A stretch of DNA of 64,000 nucleotides, from assembly GCF_030679875.1 (NCBI RefSeq), contig NZ_JAUXSP010000011.1, forward strand, positions 20,836 through 84,835. Direction: 5' to 3'. This DNA is from Phenylobacterium sp. (GTDB lineage Bacteria; Pseudomonadota; Alphaproteobacteria; Caulobacterales; Caulobacteraceae). How positions within the stretch are numbered: position 1 is the stretch's first letter; each line of letters starts with the position of its first letter. A model generated the notes under the pieces. It made no database searches. It was given only the letters and a program-made list of their open reading frames with translations, and was not told the DNA's origin. This document shows, one piece after another, positions 37,067 through 49,029 of this stretch. The translations under genes and the position numbers were made by a program.

Positions 37067-37945
37067 CTAGATGACGCCCAGCCGCCTCAATACCCGTAGG
37101 TGCAGGTCGCGCTCGTGGGTGTGGACGCCCGGCGCGCCGGCCACGACGATCAGCGCCTTCCACAGGGCCCAGGCCTGGCCACGCAGCCAGCAGCGGTCGT
37201 CCAGGCCCAGGCGCTGGCGAAACACCTCGCCAGCGGCCTCACTCAGGAAGGTCCAGGCGAAGGCCAGGTCGCAGGCCGGATCGCCGACCCCGCAGGTCCC
37301 GAAGTCGATCACGGCGGCCAGCCGCCCATCCCGCACCAGCAGATTTCCCGGCGCCACGTCCCCATGGATCCAGACCGGCGGGCGCTCCCAGCGGGTCGCC
37401 AAGGCCGACTCCCAGAGGGCCAGGGCCGCGCCGCCGTCGATCTGATCTCCGAGGTTTTCCACCGCCGCCCGGGTCTGGCCGTCATAGACCGCCGGGTCGC
37501 CGCCCCGGTGGAAGTTGTGTGCGCCCGCCGCCGGACCGCCTGAGGTGTCGATGGCGTGCAGGGCCAGCAGGAAATCGGCCAGATCTCGGGCCAGGGTCAC
37601 ATGGTCGAGGCCTTCGGCCGCAGCCACCGTCTGCCCCTCAATCCAGGCGCAGATCGACCAGGGGAAGGGATAGTCGCGCCCCGCCGCGCCCAGGGCCAGG
37701 GGCGCGGGAATCGGCAAGGGCAGCCCGGCGGCCAGGCGCGGCAGCCATCTCTGCTCCTTCTCCACCTGGGCGACATAGTGGTCGGCGGCGGGTAGACGCG
37801 CCAGCAGATCAGGGCCAAGGCGGAAGGTGCGGTTGTCCCAGCCCCCGGGCATGACCCGGGCGACCGGCAGGCCCGCCCACTGGGGAAACTGGTCGGCGAC
37901 CAGGGCGGCGACGGTCGCCTCGTCCACCTTTACGCGCACGGCCAT
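37067..37945 (-). CDS. aminoglycoside phosphotransferase (APH) family protein
   Basis: The 292-residue protein has the kinase-like APH fold: the substrate/ATP loop GGWDNRTFRLG, the catalytic IHGDVAPGNLLV (HGDxxxxN) and the metal-binding IDFGTCGVGDPACDLAF (DFG/D). The family phosphorylates small molecules, and chromosomal members need not give antibiotic resistance. The ATG at 37945 is followed by 15-20 residues before the conserved core. It is a single minus-strand gene between two plus-strand units, divergent from the oxidoreductase gene. Confidence 0.85.
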   Translation of the reverse strand: MAVRVKVDEATVAALVADQFPQWAGLPVARVMPGGWDNRTFRLGPDLLARLPAADHYVAQVEKEQRWLPRLAAGLPLPIPAPLALGAAGRDYPFPWSICAWIEGQTVAAAEGLDHVTLARDLADFLLALHAIDTSGGPAAGAHNFHRGGDPAVYDGQTRAAVENLGDQIDGGAALALWESALATRWERPPVWIHGDVAPGNLLVRDGRLAAVIDFGTCGVGDPACDLAFAWTFLSEAAGEVFRQRLGLDDRCWLRGQAWALWKALIVVAGAPGVHTHERDLHLRVLRRLGVI

Positions 37946-38048
37946 AGCCAGCCCCCTTCCCTTGCGTCAGGGTTGAAGCCCCTGATCGGTGCGGTCCATG
38001 GTCCGCCCCATTGTTTTCGCCCATTCAAGACCAATAAGGGAGGGCCAT

Positions 38049-39032
38049 ATGCCCATCAGCCGCGAAGTTCATCTCATCACCCGCCCCAACGGCATGCCGC
38101 AGGCGAGCGAGTTCGAGATCGTCGAGACCAATGTCCCTGACGCCGCCGACGGCCAGGTGCTGGTCCAGAACCTCTACATGTCGGTGGACCCGGCCATGCG
38201 CCCGCGGCTGACCGCCGGCCAGGCCCTGAACGAGGCCATGATGGGCGGGGCGCTGGGTCGCGTGGTCCAGTCCAAGAGCCCGGACTTCGCCGTCGGCGAC
38301 CTGGTCAACAACCGCCTCGGCTTCCGCGAGTATTTTGTGTCCGACGCCAAGGGCCTGTCGAAGCTGGCGCCCGCCGAGGGCCTGCCGCTGACCGTGCATA
38401 TGCATGCGCTGGGCATGACCGGCTTCACGGCCTATGGCGGCCTGCTGTTCATCGGCGCGATGAAGGAGGGCGAGCAGGTGTTCGTCTCCACCGCCGCCGG
38501 CGCGGTCGGCTCGATGGCCGCCCAGATCGCCAAGATCAAGAACGGCTATGTGGTCGGCTCCACCGGGTCTGACGACAAGGCCGCCTGGCTGCGCGACGAG
38601 GTCGGCCTGGACGCGGTGATCAACTACAAGACCCAGCCGATCCGCAAGGCCGTGGAAGAGGCCACGCCCAAGGGGATCGACGTCTATTTCGACAATGTCG
38701 GCGGCGAGCACCTGGAAGCCGCGCTTCGCCGGATGAACACGCTGGGCCGTATCGCGGTCTGCGGCATGATCTCGGGCTATAACGAAGGCCAGTCGCCGGT
38801 GCGCAATCTGTCCAACATCATCTATTCCCGGGTGATGCTGCGGGGCTTTGTGGGCACGGACTTCATGCACCTGCAGCCCGACTTCCAGCGCGACATGGCC
38901 GCCTGGCTGCGTGAGGGCAAGATCAAGTACCAGGAGACGGTGATGGACGGGATCGCTGCTGCGCCCCAGGCCCTGATCGGCCTGCTGGAAGGCGCCAATT
39001 CCGGCAAGATGCTGGTCAAGCTGGCTGACTAG
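38049..39032 (+). CDS. NADP-dependent medium-chain oxidoreductase
   Basis: The 327-residue zinc-independent MDR protein resembles the leukotriene B4 dehydrogenase / NADPH-dependent curcumin reductase branch: YMSVDPAMRPRL, GMTGFTAYGGLL, the NADP site STAAGAVGSMAAQIAKI and VYFDNVGGEHLEAAL, ending in an SGKMLVKL tail. It reduces the double bond of unsaturated carbonyls; the physiological substrate is open. The ATG at 38049 follows AAGGGAGGG at 38037-38044; the frame extends 60 bases upstream without a ribosome site. An intergenic palindrome begins 18 bases after the stop and may act as its terminator. Confidence 0.9.
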   Translation: MPISREVHLITRPNGMPQASEFEIVETNVPDAADGQVLVQNLYMSVDPAMRPRLTAGQALNEAMMGGALGRVVQSKSPDFAVGDLVNNRLGFREYFVSDAKGLSKLAPAEGLPLTVHMHALGMTGFTAYGGLLFIGAMKEGEQVFVSTAAGAVGSMAAQIAKIKNGYVVGSTGSDDKAAWLRDEVGLDAVINYKTQPIRKAVEEATPKGIDVYFDNVGGEHLEAALRRMNTLGRIAVCGMISGYNEGQSPVRNLSNIIYSRVMLRGFVGTDFMHLQPDFQRDMAAWLREGKIKYQETVMDGIAAAPQALIGLLEGANSGKMLVKLAD

Positions 39033-39050
39033 GGCGCCTTCGCCTCCGCC

Positions 39051-39081
39051 CGTCACCCTCGGGGCAAGCCCGAGGGTGACG
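39051..39081. repeat. intergenic palindromic repeat (copy 3)
   Basis: A perfect 13-bp inverted repeat, CGTCACCCTCGGG and CCCGAGGGTGACG, encloses loop GCAAG. It lies just after the oxidoreductase stop and is the cleanest copy of the dispersed family in the window. Confidence 0.85.
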
Positions 39082-39177
39082 GTTGGGAGGGAGCGTCAGG
39101 GCGGCGTCTGACGCCCCGGCTTTCGCGGACCGCTCAGAATGCTATGGATTTGGCCTCGCCCTATCCCGGAGCCCGCC

Positions 39178-41991
39178 ATGTTTCGCGCCTTCACCCGCAT
39201 CGCCCTCGCCGCCGTCCTGCTGGCCGCGCCGCTGGCCGTCCAGGCCGCCGACATTCCGCCGATCGAGTATCGCGAGCGGGTGCTGGACAATGGCCTGCGG
39301 GTGCTGAGCGGGGTCGACGCGACCACCCCGAACGTGACGGTCCAGGTCTGGTACGGGGTCGGCTCCAAGGACGACCCTCTGGGCCGCTCGGGCTTCGCCC
39401 ATCTCTTTGAACACATGATGTTCAAGGCCACCCGCAACATGCCGTCCGAGACCCTGGACCGCATGACCGAGGACGTCGGCGGCTTCAACAACGCCTCGAC
39501 CTGGGACGACTTCACCAACTATTACGAAGTGGTCCCCGCCAATCACCTGGAACGCCTGCTCTGGGCCGAGGCCGAGCGGCTGGGCGCCCTGGTGGTGGAC
39601 GCCGAGATCTTCAATTCCGAGCGGGATGTGGTGAAGGAGGAGCTGCGCCAGCGCATCCTGGCCGCCCCCTATGGCCGGTTGTTTGGCCTGATGATCCCCC
39701 AGGCGAGCTATCAGGAACATCCCTACAAGCGCCCCGGAATCGGCTCCATCGCCGAGCTGGACGCCGCCACCATCGACGATGTGCGCGCCTTCCACCGGGA
39801 CTATTATCGCCCCGACAACGCCGTGCTGGTCGTGGTCGGCAACTTTCAGCCGGCCCAGCTCGACGCCTGGGTGGACAAGTATTTTGCGCCCCTGAAAACC
39901 CCCGAGGCGCCTCTCAAGCGGGTTGAAGCGGTTGAGCCGGCGCGCACCGGGCCGGGCGTCTATGACGGCTATGGCCCCAACGTCCCCCTGCCCGCCGTGG
40001 TCCTGACCTGGCTGGGCGCCCAGGCCTCCAGCCCGGACGCCCCGGCGCTGAAGGTGCTCGACGCCATCCTTTCAGGGGGCAAGTCCTCACGGCTCTACAA
40101 TGGGCTGGTCTATGAGCAGCAGATCGCGGTGGAGGCCTTCTCCCAGGCCGATCTGCCGCAACAGCCCGGCCTGTTCGCCGTCGGCGCCATCCTGGCCAGC
40201 GGCCAGGAGGTGGACGCGGGCGAGACCGCCCTGCTGGCGGAGGTGGCCCGCCTGCGCGCCGCACCGCCGACGGCGGCCGAGTTGGATGAGGCCCGCAACG
40301 AATTGATCGCCAGCGCCCTGCGCGAGCGCGAGACCGTCGATGGTCGGGCCTTTGCGCTCGGCTATGCCTGGGCGACACAAGGCGACCCGGCCAAGGCCAA
40401 TACCGAACTGGCTGACCTCGCCGCCGTCACCGGCGCCGACGTGCAGCGGGTGGCGCAGACTTACCTGGCCGAAGATCGCCGGATGACCATCCGCTACCGC
40501 CCCGAGAGCGCCCGCCCGGCGGGATCGGTCGCGGCTGAACCTGCTCCGCCGCCAGCCCAGGCGGTGGTGTTCGACGGCGAGATCGTCACCCTGGCGCCGG
40601 AAGCCGAGCGCCAGGCCCCGCCGCCGGTGGCGGCGCCCGTCGATCCGGTCCTGCCCACGCCATCTGAGACCATGCTGGACAACGGTCTGCGGGTGATTGT
40701 CGCGCGCTCCAGCGACCTGCCGCTGATCTCGGCCGCCCTGATCGTCCGGGCCGGCGCGGGCGCCGATCCGCAGGGTCAGGCCGGCGCCCTGTCCATGACC
40801 GCGACCATGCTTACCGAGGGCACCGCCACCCACACGGCGCCGGAGATCGCCCAGCAGATCGAAGCCTTGGGGGCCAGCCTGTCGTCCTCTGCGGGGCTGG
40901 AGTCGACCAGCGTCAGCCTCACGGTGATGTCCGACAAGGCCGCGCCAGCCTTCGCCATCCTGTCCGACGTGGTCCGCAACCCGGCCTTCGCCCCGGAGGA
41001 ACTGGAGCGCCAGACCGCCCAGGCCCTGGACGGCATGGCGGTGGCCTATGAGGATCCCGGCCAGCTCTCGGCCATGGCCGTGGGCCCGGTGATCTTCGCC
41101 GGCACGGCCTTTGGCCATCCGGCCGACGGCACGCCAGCCTCCCTGCCCCGGCTGTCTTCGGAGGGGCTGAAGGCCCTGCACGACCGCCATTTCAGGCCCG
41201 ACAACGCCGTACTGGTGCTCAGCGGGGACATTTCGCCGGAGGCCGGCCTCGCCCTGGCCCGGCAGGCGTTCGGCGACTGGGCGCGGCCCGCCACGCCCCT
41301 GCCGCCCCCACCGCAGGTGGCGCCCACCGCCCGCCGACAGGTGGTCGTGATCGATCTCCCAGGCGCCGGCCAGGCCGCCGTGCGCCTGGCCAAGCCGACC
41401 ATCGCCCGCCGGGACGAGGCCTACTATCCGGCCATCGTCGCCAATTCGGTCCTCGGCGGCGGCTATTCGGCCCGGTTGAACCAGGAGATCCGCATCAAGC
41501 GAGGTCTCTCCTACGGGGCGGGCTCGGGCCTGACCGCGCGGCGGACCACCGGCGCCTTCCAGGCCCAGGCCCAGACCAAGAACGAGTCCGCGCCTGAGGT
41601 CATGGACCTGATCGCTGCTGAACTGACCCGGCTGGCGGCTGAACCCGTGACAGCCGAGGAGCTGACCGCCCGCAAGTCGGTGCTGATCGGCGCCTTTGGC
41701 CGGGCCCTGGGGACCGCGGGCGGGCTTGGCGGGGTGCTGGGGGAGCTGGCCCTGCAGGACATCCCCCTGGAGGAGATCAGCGCCTATACCGCCAAGGTGG
41801 AGGCGGTGAGCCCCGACCAGGTGCGGGCGTTCGCCGCCGAGCGGCTGTCGCCAGACGATGCTGCGGTGATCATCGCCGGGGACGCCGCACTGTTCATCGA
41901 GGACCTGACGGAAAAGGCGCCGGACGTGCGGCGGATACCAGCCAAGGCCCTGGACCTGGAGGCTGCGGATCTGGGCGTCCCGGGCGCCTGA
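39178..41991 (+). CDS. M16 family zinc peptidase, two-domain
   Basis: The 937-residue secreted protein has a signal peptide (AVLLAAPLAVQAAD) and two M16 halves. The first carries the inverted zinc motif HLFEHMMF (HxxEH) and the downstream ERDVVKEEL with the third ligand, so it is probably catalytic. The second half (from about residue 500, LDNGLRVIVARSS) lacks HxxEH, as in most two-domain M16 proteins, and contains the R/Y substrate segment IKRGLSYGAGS. The halves are joined by a Pro-rich linker. The ATG at 39178 begins the signal. It probably degrades peptides in the periplasm. Confidence 0.93.
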   Translation: MFRAFTRIALAAVLLAAPLAVQAADIPPIEYRERVLDNGLRVLSGVDATTPNVTVQVWYGVGSKDDPLGRSGFAHLFEHMMFKATRNMPSETLDRMTEDVGGFNNASTWDDFTNYYEVVPANHLERLLWAEAERLGALVVDAEIFNSERDVVKEELRQRILAAPYGRLFGLMIPQASYQEHPYKRPGIGSIAELDAATIDDVRAFHRDYYRPDNAVLVVVGNFQPAQLDAWVDKYFAPLKTPEAPLKRVEAVEPARTGPGVYDGYGPNVPLPAVVLTWLGAQASSPDAPALKVLDAILSGGKSSRLYNGLVYEQQIAVEAFSQADLPQQPGLFAVGAILASGQEVDAGETALLAEVARLRAAPPTAAELDEARNELIASALRERETVDGRAFALGYAWATQGDPAKANTELADLAAVTGADVQRVAQTYLAEDRRMTIRYRPESARPAGSVAAEPAPPPAQAVVFDGEIVTLAPEAERQAPPPVAAPVDPVLPTPSETMLDNGLRVIVARSSDLPLISAALIVRAGAGADPQGQAGALSMTATMLTEGTATHTAPEIAQQIEALGASLSSSAGLESTSVSLTVMSDKAAPAFAILSDVVRNPAFAPEELERQTAQALDGMAVAYEDPGQLSAMAVGPVIFAGTAFGHPADGTPASLPRLSSEGLKALHDRHFRPDNAVLVLSGDISPEAGLALARQAFGDWARPATPLPPPPQVAPTARRQVVVIDLPGAGQAAVRLAKPTIARRDEAYYPAIVANSVLGGGYSARLNQEIRIKRGLSYGAGSGLTARRTTGAFQAQAQTKNESAPEVMDLIAAELTRLAAEPVTAEELTARKSVLIGAFGRALGTAGGLGGVLGELALQDIPLEEISAYTAKVEAVSPDQVRAFAAERLSPDDAAVIIAGDAALFIEDLTEKAPDVRRIPAKALDLEAADLGVPGA

Positions 41992-42045
41992 GCCCATCGG
42001 AAGCCGGGGCTTGAACCTTGGCCTTAGAACCTGCCTAGATGACCT

Positions 42046-43293
42046 ATGCAGGACGAGTTTGATGTAGTTGTGATCGGGGCCGGCGCCGCCGGTCTGGCCG
42101 CCGCGGCGCGCCTTTCCCGGGCGGCGCTTTCGGTGGTGGTTCTGGAGGGGCAGGGCCGCATCGGCGGCCGCGCCCATACGCTCGCCGCGCGCAGCGACCT
42201 GCCCCTGGACCTGGGCTGCGGCTGGCTGCACAGCGCTGACCGCAACCCGCTGGCCGCCCTGTTCAGCCGCGCGGGTATAGCGCTGGACCGTACGCCCCCG
42301 GCCTGGTCACGGCCGGAAACCAATCAGAATCTTAGTCCTGACGAACGGGTCGCCTTCACCGCGGCCATGCGGGACTTTGAGGCGGCCCTGGACCAGGCCG
42401 CCCGCAGCGGTCAGGAGAGCCGCGCCGTCGCCCATCTGCCGCCCAGCGCCGGGCGCTGGACCCCGATGCTGGAGGCGTTCAGCGCCTACTACAATGGCGC
42501 GCCCCTGTCGCAGGTCTCGGTGCAGGACTATGGGGCCTTCCAGGATACCGGCGTCGACTGGCGGGCCCTGGACGGCTACGGGGCGGCGATCTGCAGCCTG
42601 GCCCCCCGCGCATTGATCGTCCCGCACTGCGCGGTCCTGTCCATTGACCATGGGGGCCCGCGGCTGCGGCTGGAGACCGCGCGGGGCGCCATCACCGCCA
42701 AGGCCGCAGTCCTGACCGTGTCCAGCGCCCTGATCGCCCAGGAGGCTATCCGCATTCATCCCCGCCTGCCGGCCAAGGTGGACGCCGCCACGGGCCTGCC
42801 GCTCGGCCAGGCCGACAAGGTGTTCCTGCGCCCCTCCGCCCCGGAGGTCTTTCCCCGGGAGAGCCACCTCTGGGGCGCCACCGACAAGGCCGCCACCGGC
42901 AGCTATTATCTGCGCCCCCTCGGGCGGCCGGTGATCGAGTGCTATTTCGGCGGCGATCACGCCCGGGCCCTGTCTGCGGAAGGTCCCGGGGCGGCCACCG
43001 CCTTGGCCATCGACGAGTTGGTCGCCCATTACGGCGCTGATGTGCGCGGCCAACTGCAGCCCCTGGCCGAGACCCGCTGGGGCGACGATCCGTGGGCGCT
43101 GGGGGCCTATTCCCACGCCTTGCCGGGCTGCGCGGCGGCCAGGCGCGCCCTGGCCGAACCGGTGGACGGACGGTTGTTCTTCGCCGGCGAGGCCACCTCC
43201 AGCCGATCCTTCTCCACCGCCCATGGGGCCTGGGAGAGCGGCTTGCGGGCCGCCGACGAGGCCCTGGAGGCGCTCGGCCTGCGGGAGTCCTGA
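42046..43293 (+). CDS. flavin-dependent amine oxidase family protein
   Basis: The 415-residue protein has the FAD dinucleotide fold VVVIGAGAAGLAAAARL, the second FAD motif GRIGGRAHT, and the C-terminal LFFAGEATSSRSFSTAHGA of flavin monoamine oxidases. It would oxidise an amine to an aldehyde or imine; the substrate is unknown, though the polyamine genes 10 kb upstream make amines available in this cell. It precedes phoD by 55 bases on the same strand and may be co-transcribed with it. Confidence 0.87.
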   Translation: MQDEFDVVVIGAGAAGLAAAARLSRAALSVVVLEGQGRIGGRAHTLAARSDLPLDLGCGWLHSADRNPLAALFSRAGIALDRTPPAWSRPETNQNLSPDERVAFTAAMRDFEAALDQAARSGQESRAVAHLPPSAGRWTPMLEAFSAYYNGAPLSQVSVQDYGAFQDTGVDWRALDGYGAAICSLAPRALIVPHCAVLSIDHGGPRLRLETARGAITAKAAVLTVSSALIAQEAIRIHPRLPAKVDAATGLPLGQADKVFLRPSAPEVFPRESHLWGATDKAATGSYYLRPLGRPVIECYFGGDHARALSAEGPGAATALAIDELVAHYGADVRGQLQPLAETRWGDDPWALGAYSHALPGCAAARRALAEPVDGRLFFAGEATSSRSFSTAHGAWESGLRAADEALEALGLRES

Positions 43294-43348
43294 CTCACAG
43301 GCGTCATGGAGAGCCGCTAGGATGGACGGCGTTCCTGGGGAGGCGCGC

Positions 43349-44935
43349 ATGGACGACCACATCACTCGGGCCCTGAGCCTGTCGCGACGGCGGCTGATGG
43401 CCGCCGGGCTGGGCGCCTTCCTGGCCCCGGCGCTCGACCCCCGTCAGGCGCTCGCCCAGCCAGTGTTCGCCGACTATCCGTTCCAGCTGGGCGTGGCGGC
43501 GGGCGATCCGGCGCCCGACGGCTTCGTGATCTGGACGCGGCTCGCGCCCGACCCCCTGGCCATCGGCCACGGCATGCCCGCCCGTCCCGTGCCGGTCAGT
43601 TGGGAAGTGGCCGAGGACGAGACCTTCACCCGTATCGTCGCCAAGGGCGAGGCCGTCGCCCGGCCGGAACTGGCCCATGCCGTCCATGTGGAGGTGGGGG
43701 GCTTGTCGCCGGCGCGGACCTATCACTACCGCTTCACCTCCGGCGCTGAGCGCAGCCTGGCCGGGCGGGCCCGGACCACGCCTGTGGCCGGCGCGACGGT
43801 CGCCCGCGCCCGGTTCGGGGTGGTGGGCTGCCAGCACTATGAGCAGGGCCACTACACCGCCCATCGGCGCCTGGCGGAGGAGGACGAACTCGACTTCGTC
43901 TTCTGCTACGGGGACTACATCTATGAGGGCCGTTCGGCCCGGGTGTGGAACTCCGCGGCCGGCCCCCAGGCCAATCAGCGCCAGCATGTGGGCCAGGAGA
44001 TCTACAGCCTGGACGACTACCGGCGGCGCTACGCCCAGTACAAGATGGACGCCGACCTGCAGGCCAGCCATGCGGCCGCGGCCTGGTTCGTCACCTGGGA
44101 CGACCACGAGATCGACAACAACTGGGCCGCCGACCTCGACCAGGATGGAACCGACCCGGCCATCTTCCGCCTGCGCCAGCAGTCGGCCATGCAGGCCTAT
44201 TACGAGCACATGCCGTTGCGACGCTCGGCCTTCCCGACGGGGGCCGCCATGCGGCTCTACCGGCGGGCCGACTATGGAAGCCTGTTGCGACTGAACCTGC
44301 TGGACACCCGCCAGTATCGCAGCGCCCAGCCCTGCGGCGGCCGCTGGGGGACCTGCAATGAACTGGAGCGCGCCGACGCTGAGGTCCTGGGGGCGGCGCA
44401 GGCGCGGTTCGTCTTCGACAGCCTGGCGACCTCGCCAGCCCAATGGAACGCCATCGCCCAGCAGGTGATGATGATGGATCTCGATCGCGATCCTGGCCCC
44501 GGCTACATGGCCAATCCCGACTCCTGGGGCGGCTATCGGACACCGCGCGCCCGCCTGCTGCGCCATCTCCGCGACCGGCGGGTGGCCAACCCCGTGGTGC
44601 TGACCGGGGACGAGCATCAGAACTATGCCGGCGAACTGCACCTGGACGGCCGCAATCCCGAGCCCCGGGCGATCGCCACGGAATTCGTCGCCACCTCCAT
44701 CACTTCAGGGGGCGACGGGACCGACCAGTCGCCGCGGATGGCGCAGATCCAGGCGGCCAACCCGCAGCTGAAGTTCAACAATTCCCAGCGGGGCTACCTG
44801 CTGTGCGATGTCACGCCGGAGCGCTGGGAGACGGCCTTCCGGGTTATGGACAAGGTCAGCGCGCCCGGCGGCGCCATCAGCACCCGGGCGAAGCTGGCGG
44901 TCCCGGCCGGCGAGACGGCGATCGTCACGGCCTAG
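43349..44935 (+). CDS. phoD: PhoD-type alkaline phosphatase / phosphodiesterase
   Basis: The 528-residue protein has a Tat signal with the twin arginine in SRRRLMAAGLGAFLAP (residues 12-27) and the PhoD catalytic domain: ARFGVVGCQHYEQGHY, FVFCYGDYIYEG, TWDDHEIDNNW and LTGDEHQNYAGEL, which hold the Fe/Ca centre. It releases phosphate from organic esters outside the cytoplasm. The ATG at 43349 has GGGGAGG at 43337-43343; an in-frame ATG at 43322 is less well placed. Its stop overlaps the convergent yegD-like stop in the shared CTAG. Confidence 0.92.
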   Translation: MDDHITRALSLSRRRLMAAGLGAFLAPALDPRQALAQPVFADYPFQLGVAAGDPAPDGFVIWTRLAPDPLAIGHGMPARPVPVSWEVAEDETFTRIVAKGEAVARPELAHAVHVEVGGLSPARTYHYRFTSGAERSLAGRARTTPVAGATVARARFGVVGCQHYEQGHYTAHRRLAEEDELDFVFCYGDYIYEGRSARVWNSAAGPQANQRQHVGQEIYSLDDYRRRYAQYKMDADLQASHAAAAWFVTWDDHEIDNNWAADLDQDGTDPAIFRLRQQSAMQAYYEHMPLRRSAFPTGAAMRLYRRADYGSLLRLNLLDTRQYRSAQPCGGRWGTCNELERADAEVLGAAQARFVFDSLATSPAQWNAIAQQVMMMDLDRDPGPGYMANPDSWGGYRTPRARLLRHLRDRRVANPVVLTGDEHQNYAGELHLDGRNPEPRAIATEFVATSITSGGDGTDQSPRMAQIQAANPQLKFNNSQRGYLLCDVTPERWETAFRVMDKVSAPGGAISTRAKLAVPAGETAIVTA

Positions 44936-46263
44936 ACGAGGCTCGCCCGCTCGCCCCAGCGGGCGAGGTCGGGTTCGTGGCCCATCAGGGCCAGGCCTGA
45001 GGCGATGGACTCCAGCTCCCCGCCGGTCTCGATCTTCCCGGCCGGGAAGCGGCGGGCGAAGATGGCGCGGACCGCCGGCACCAGAGACGAGCCGCCGGTG
45101 AGGAAGACCCGGTCGATCCCGTCCGGCGTCAGGCCGGCGTCCTTCAAGGCCTCGTCGACGGCGGCCTCGATCTTGCCGATCTCCGGGGCGATCCAGGCTT
45201 CGAAATCTCCCCGCCCCACCGATGCGACGATGGAGACCTCGCCGGCCTCGAAGGCGAAGGTCGCCTGATCCTGCGCCGACAGGGCCTCCTTCAGGCGCGA
45301 GACCGCCCGGTAGAGGGGATAGGCGTGGTTGTCGTCGAGGATCTCGATCAGCCGGGCGATCTTGGCGGGTTCCACAGCCTCGCGCTCAAGCTTGCGGATC
45401 TCGCGCATGTCCCGGGACGCCCGCAGGAGCGCCAGCTGGTCCCAGCGGGCGAAGGCCGAATAGTAGCGGTTGGGGATGGGCAGGGTCTTGCCGAAGGTCT
45501 TGTAACTCGACCCCTTGCCGAGGGCCGGCGAGACCAGCTGGTCGATGATGCGGTAGTCAAAGGCGTCCCCGGCCACGCCGACGCCCGAGCGGCCCAGGGG
45601 CTCGGCGCGGAAGGCACCTGAGCCGTCCTTCCTGAAGCGGATGATCGAGAAGTCGCTGGTGCCGCCGCCGAAGTCGCCCACCAGGACGGTGGCGTCGGCC
45701 TTGAGCGTGCGGGCGAAGAAGAAGGCGGCGCCGACCGGCTCATAGACATAGACGATCTCGGAAAACCCCAGACGGGCGAAGGCCGTCTCATAGCGCGAGA
45801 GCGCCAGGCGCGGATCAGGCGCAGCGCCGGCGAAGGTGACGGGGCGCCCGACAATGACCCGGGCGGGCAGGGCGGCCAGCGTCTCGCCCCCATGGTCGCG
45901 GAGCTTGAGCAGGAAGGCCGAGAGCAGATCCTCGAAGGCGTAACGGCGGCCGAGGATCTGAGTCTCGGTGAAGCTCGCAGAGGCGGCGAAGGTCTTGAAG
46001 GACTGGATAAAGCGGGTCTCCAGCGGGTCCTCCACATAGGCCTCGATGGCCCAGGGGCCGGCCTCCACCGTGCGCTCAGCGGGCTGTTCGGGGGGCGCAT
46101 GGAAGGCGAGCGCCGAGCGGAAGGCGAAGACATCGCCCTCGGGCGCCGGGAACCGCGCGAGGCTGGCCGGCGCGCCAGGCGCAGCCAGGGCCAGCACCGT
46201 ATTGGTGGTGCCGAAGTCGATCCCCAGGCTGAGGCCGGGCGGGGGCGTCGATGAGGCGCTCAT
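44932..46263 (-). CDS. Hsp70 family protein, YegD-like
   Basis: The 443-residue protein contains an actin/Hsp70 ATPase fold only: LGIDFGTTNTVLAL (phosphate 1), VYEPVGAAFFFAR, GDFGGGTSDFSI (phosphate 2) and VFLTGGSSLVPAVR (adenosine). It is shorter than DnaK and lacks the substrate-binding domain, as in the YegD group of E. coli. The clients are unknown. Its stop overlaps the stop of phoD by four bases in convergent orientation, leaving no space for a terminator between them. The ATG at 46263 agrees with the conserved N-terminus. Confidence 0.88.
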   Translation of the reverse strand: MSASSTPPPGLSLGIDFGTTNTVLALAAPGAPASLARFPAPEGDVFAFRSALAFHAPPEQPAERTVEAGPWAIEAYVEDPLETRFIQSFKTFAASASFTETQILGRRYAFEDLLSAFLLKLRDHGGETLAALPARVIVGRPVTFAGAAPDPRLALSRYETAFARLGFSEIVYVYEPVGAAFFFARTLKADATVLVGDFGGGTSDFSIIRFRKDGSGAFRAEPLGRSGVGVAGDAFDYRIIDQLVSPALGKGSSYKTFGKTLPIPNRYYSAFARWDQLALLRASRDMREIRKLEREAVEPAKIARLIEILDDNHAYPLYRAVSRLKEALSAQDQATFAFEAGEVSIVASVGRGDFEAWIAPEIGKIEAAVDEALKDAGLTPDGIDRVFLTGGSSLVPAVRAIFARRFPAGKIETGGELESIASGLALMGHEPDLARWGERASLV

Positions 46264-46333
46264 GGCGCGGACTCCTTCGGGGGGCGGACGGGCCTGATGG
46301 GACCCGCAGGCTAGAGCGCCCGCTACCCCAGGC

Positions 46334-46422
46334 TCGTCATCCTGGGCCTTGTGCCCAGGATCCCTGTCTCGGTCCGCACCCGCCCCGACGAGGGACCCTC
46401 GGGACAGGCCCGAGGGTGACGG
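46334..46422. repeat. intergenic palindromic repeat (copy 4)
   Basis: Two hairpins in tandem: CGTCATCCTGGGC with GCCCAGGAT on the left, and ACCCTCGGG with CCCGAGGGTGACG on the right. It lies between the yegD-like gene and maeB and contains both sequence variants of the family. Confidence 0.8.
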
Positions 46423-46443
46423 AAATGGGGTAGGCCAGAGACC

Positions 46444-48732
<2,289 letters not shown>

Positions 48733-49029
48733 GAGCGCGGACGGTCCTTGCAGACACTGGTGATGGAAGAGGGCCGCAACCTACATACCCCGCCCCCAAG
48801 CCACAACCGCAAGACTCCAGAGCCGGGGTAGGAATTGCGGGGGGTGGAGGCGGGCGGAGACCGATCACGGCTCGTAGCGGCGGTTAAGGGTATCCGTTTG
48901 CGTTAGCGCCATCCTCTCGCGCCGACGAGGCCATAGGGGCCCTATTCGGACCTCGCAAAGCCCGGCAACGCCTTCTCGGACTTACAACCTGAAAAATCCG
49001 TGGTTTATGACTGGCGGCGGAGGGTCAGG
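48733..49029. other. gap between maeB and the accessory island, nothing recognised
   Basis: About 300 bases between the maeB start and the first island gene. Composition drops in GC towards the right. I see no tRNA, no hairpin with a T-run and no convincing promoter; it may mark the left border of inserted DNA. Confidence 0.4.

Noticed and set aside
48733..49029. tRNA gene as integration site of the 49 kb island
   Set aside because: I looked for a cloverleaf with a GTTCGANTC-type T loop on both strands and saw none; no direct repeat bounding the island was found either.
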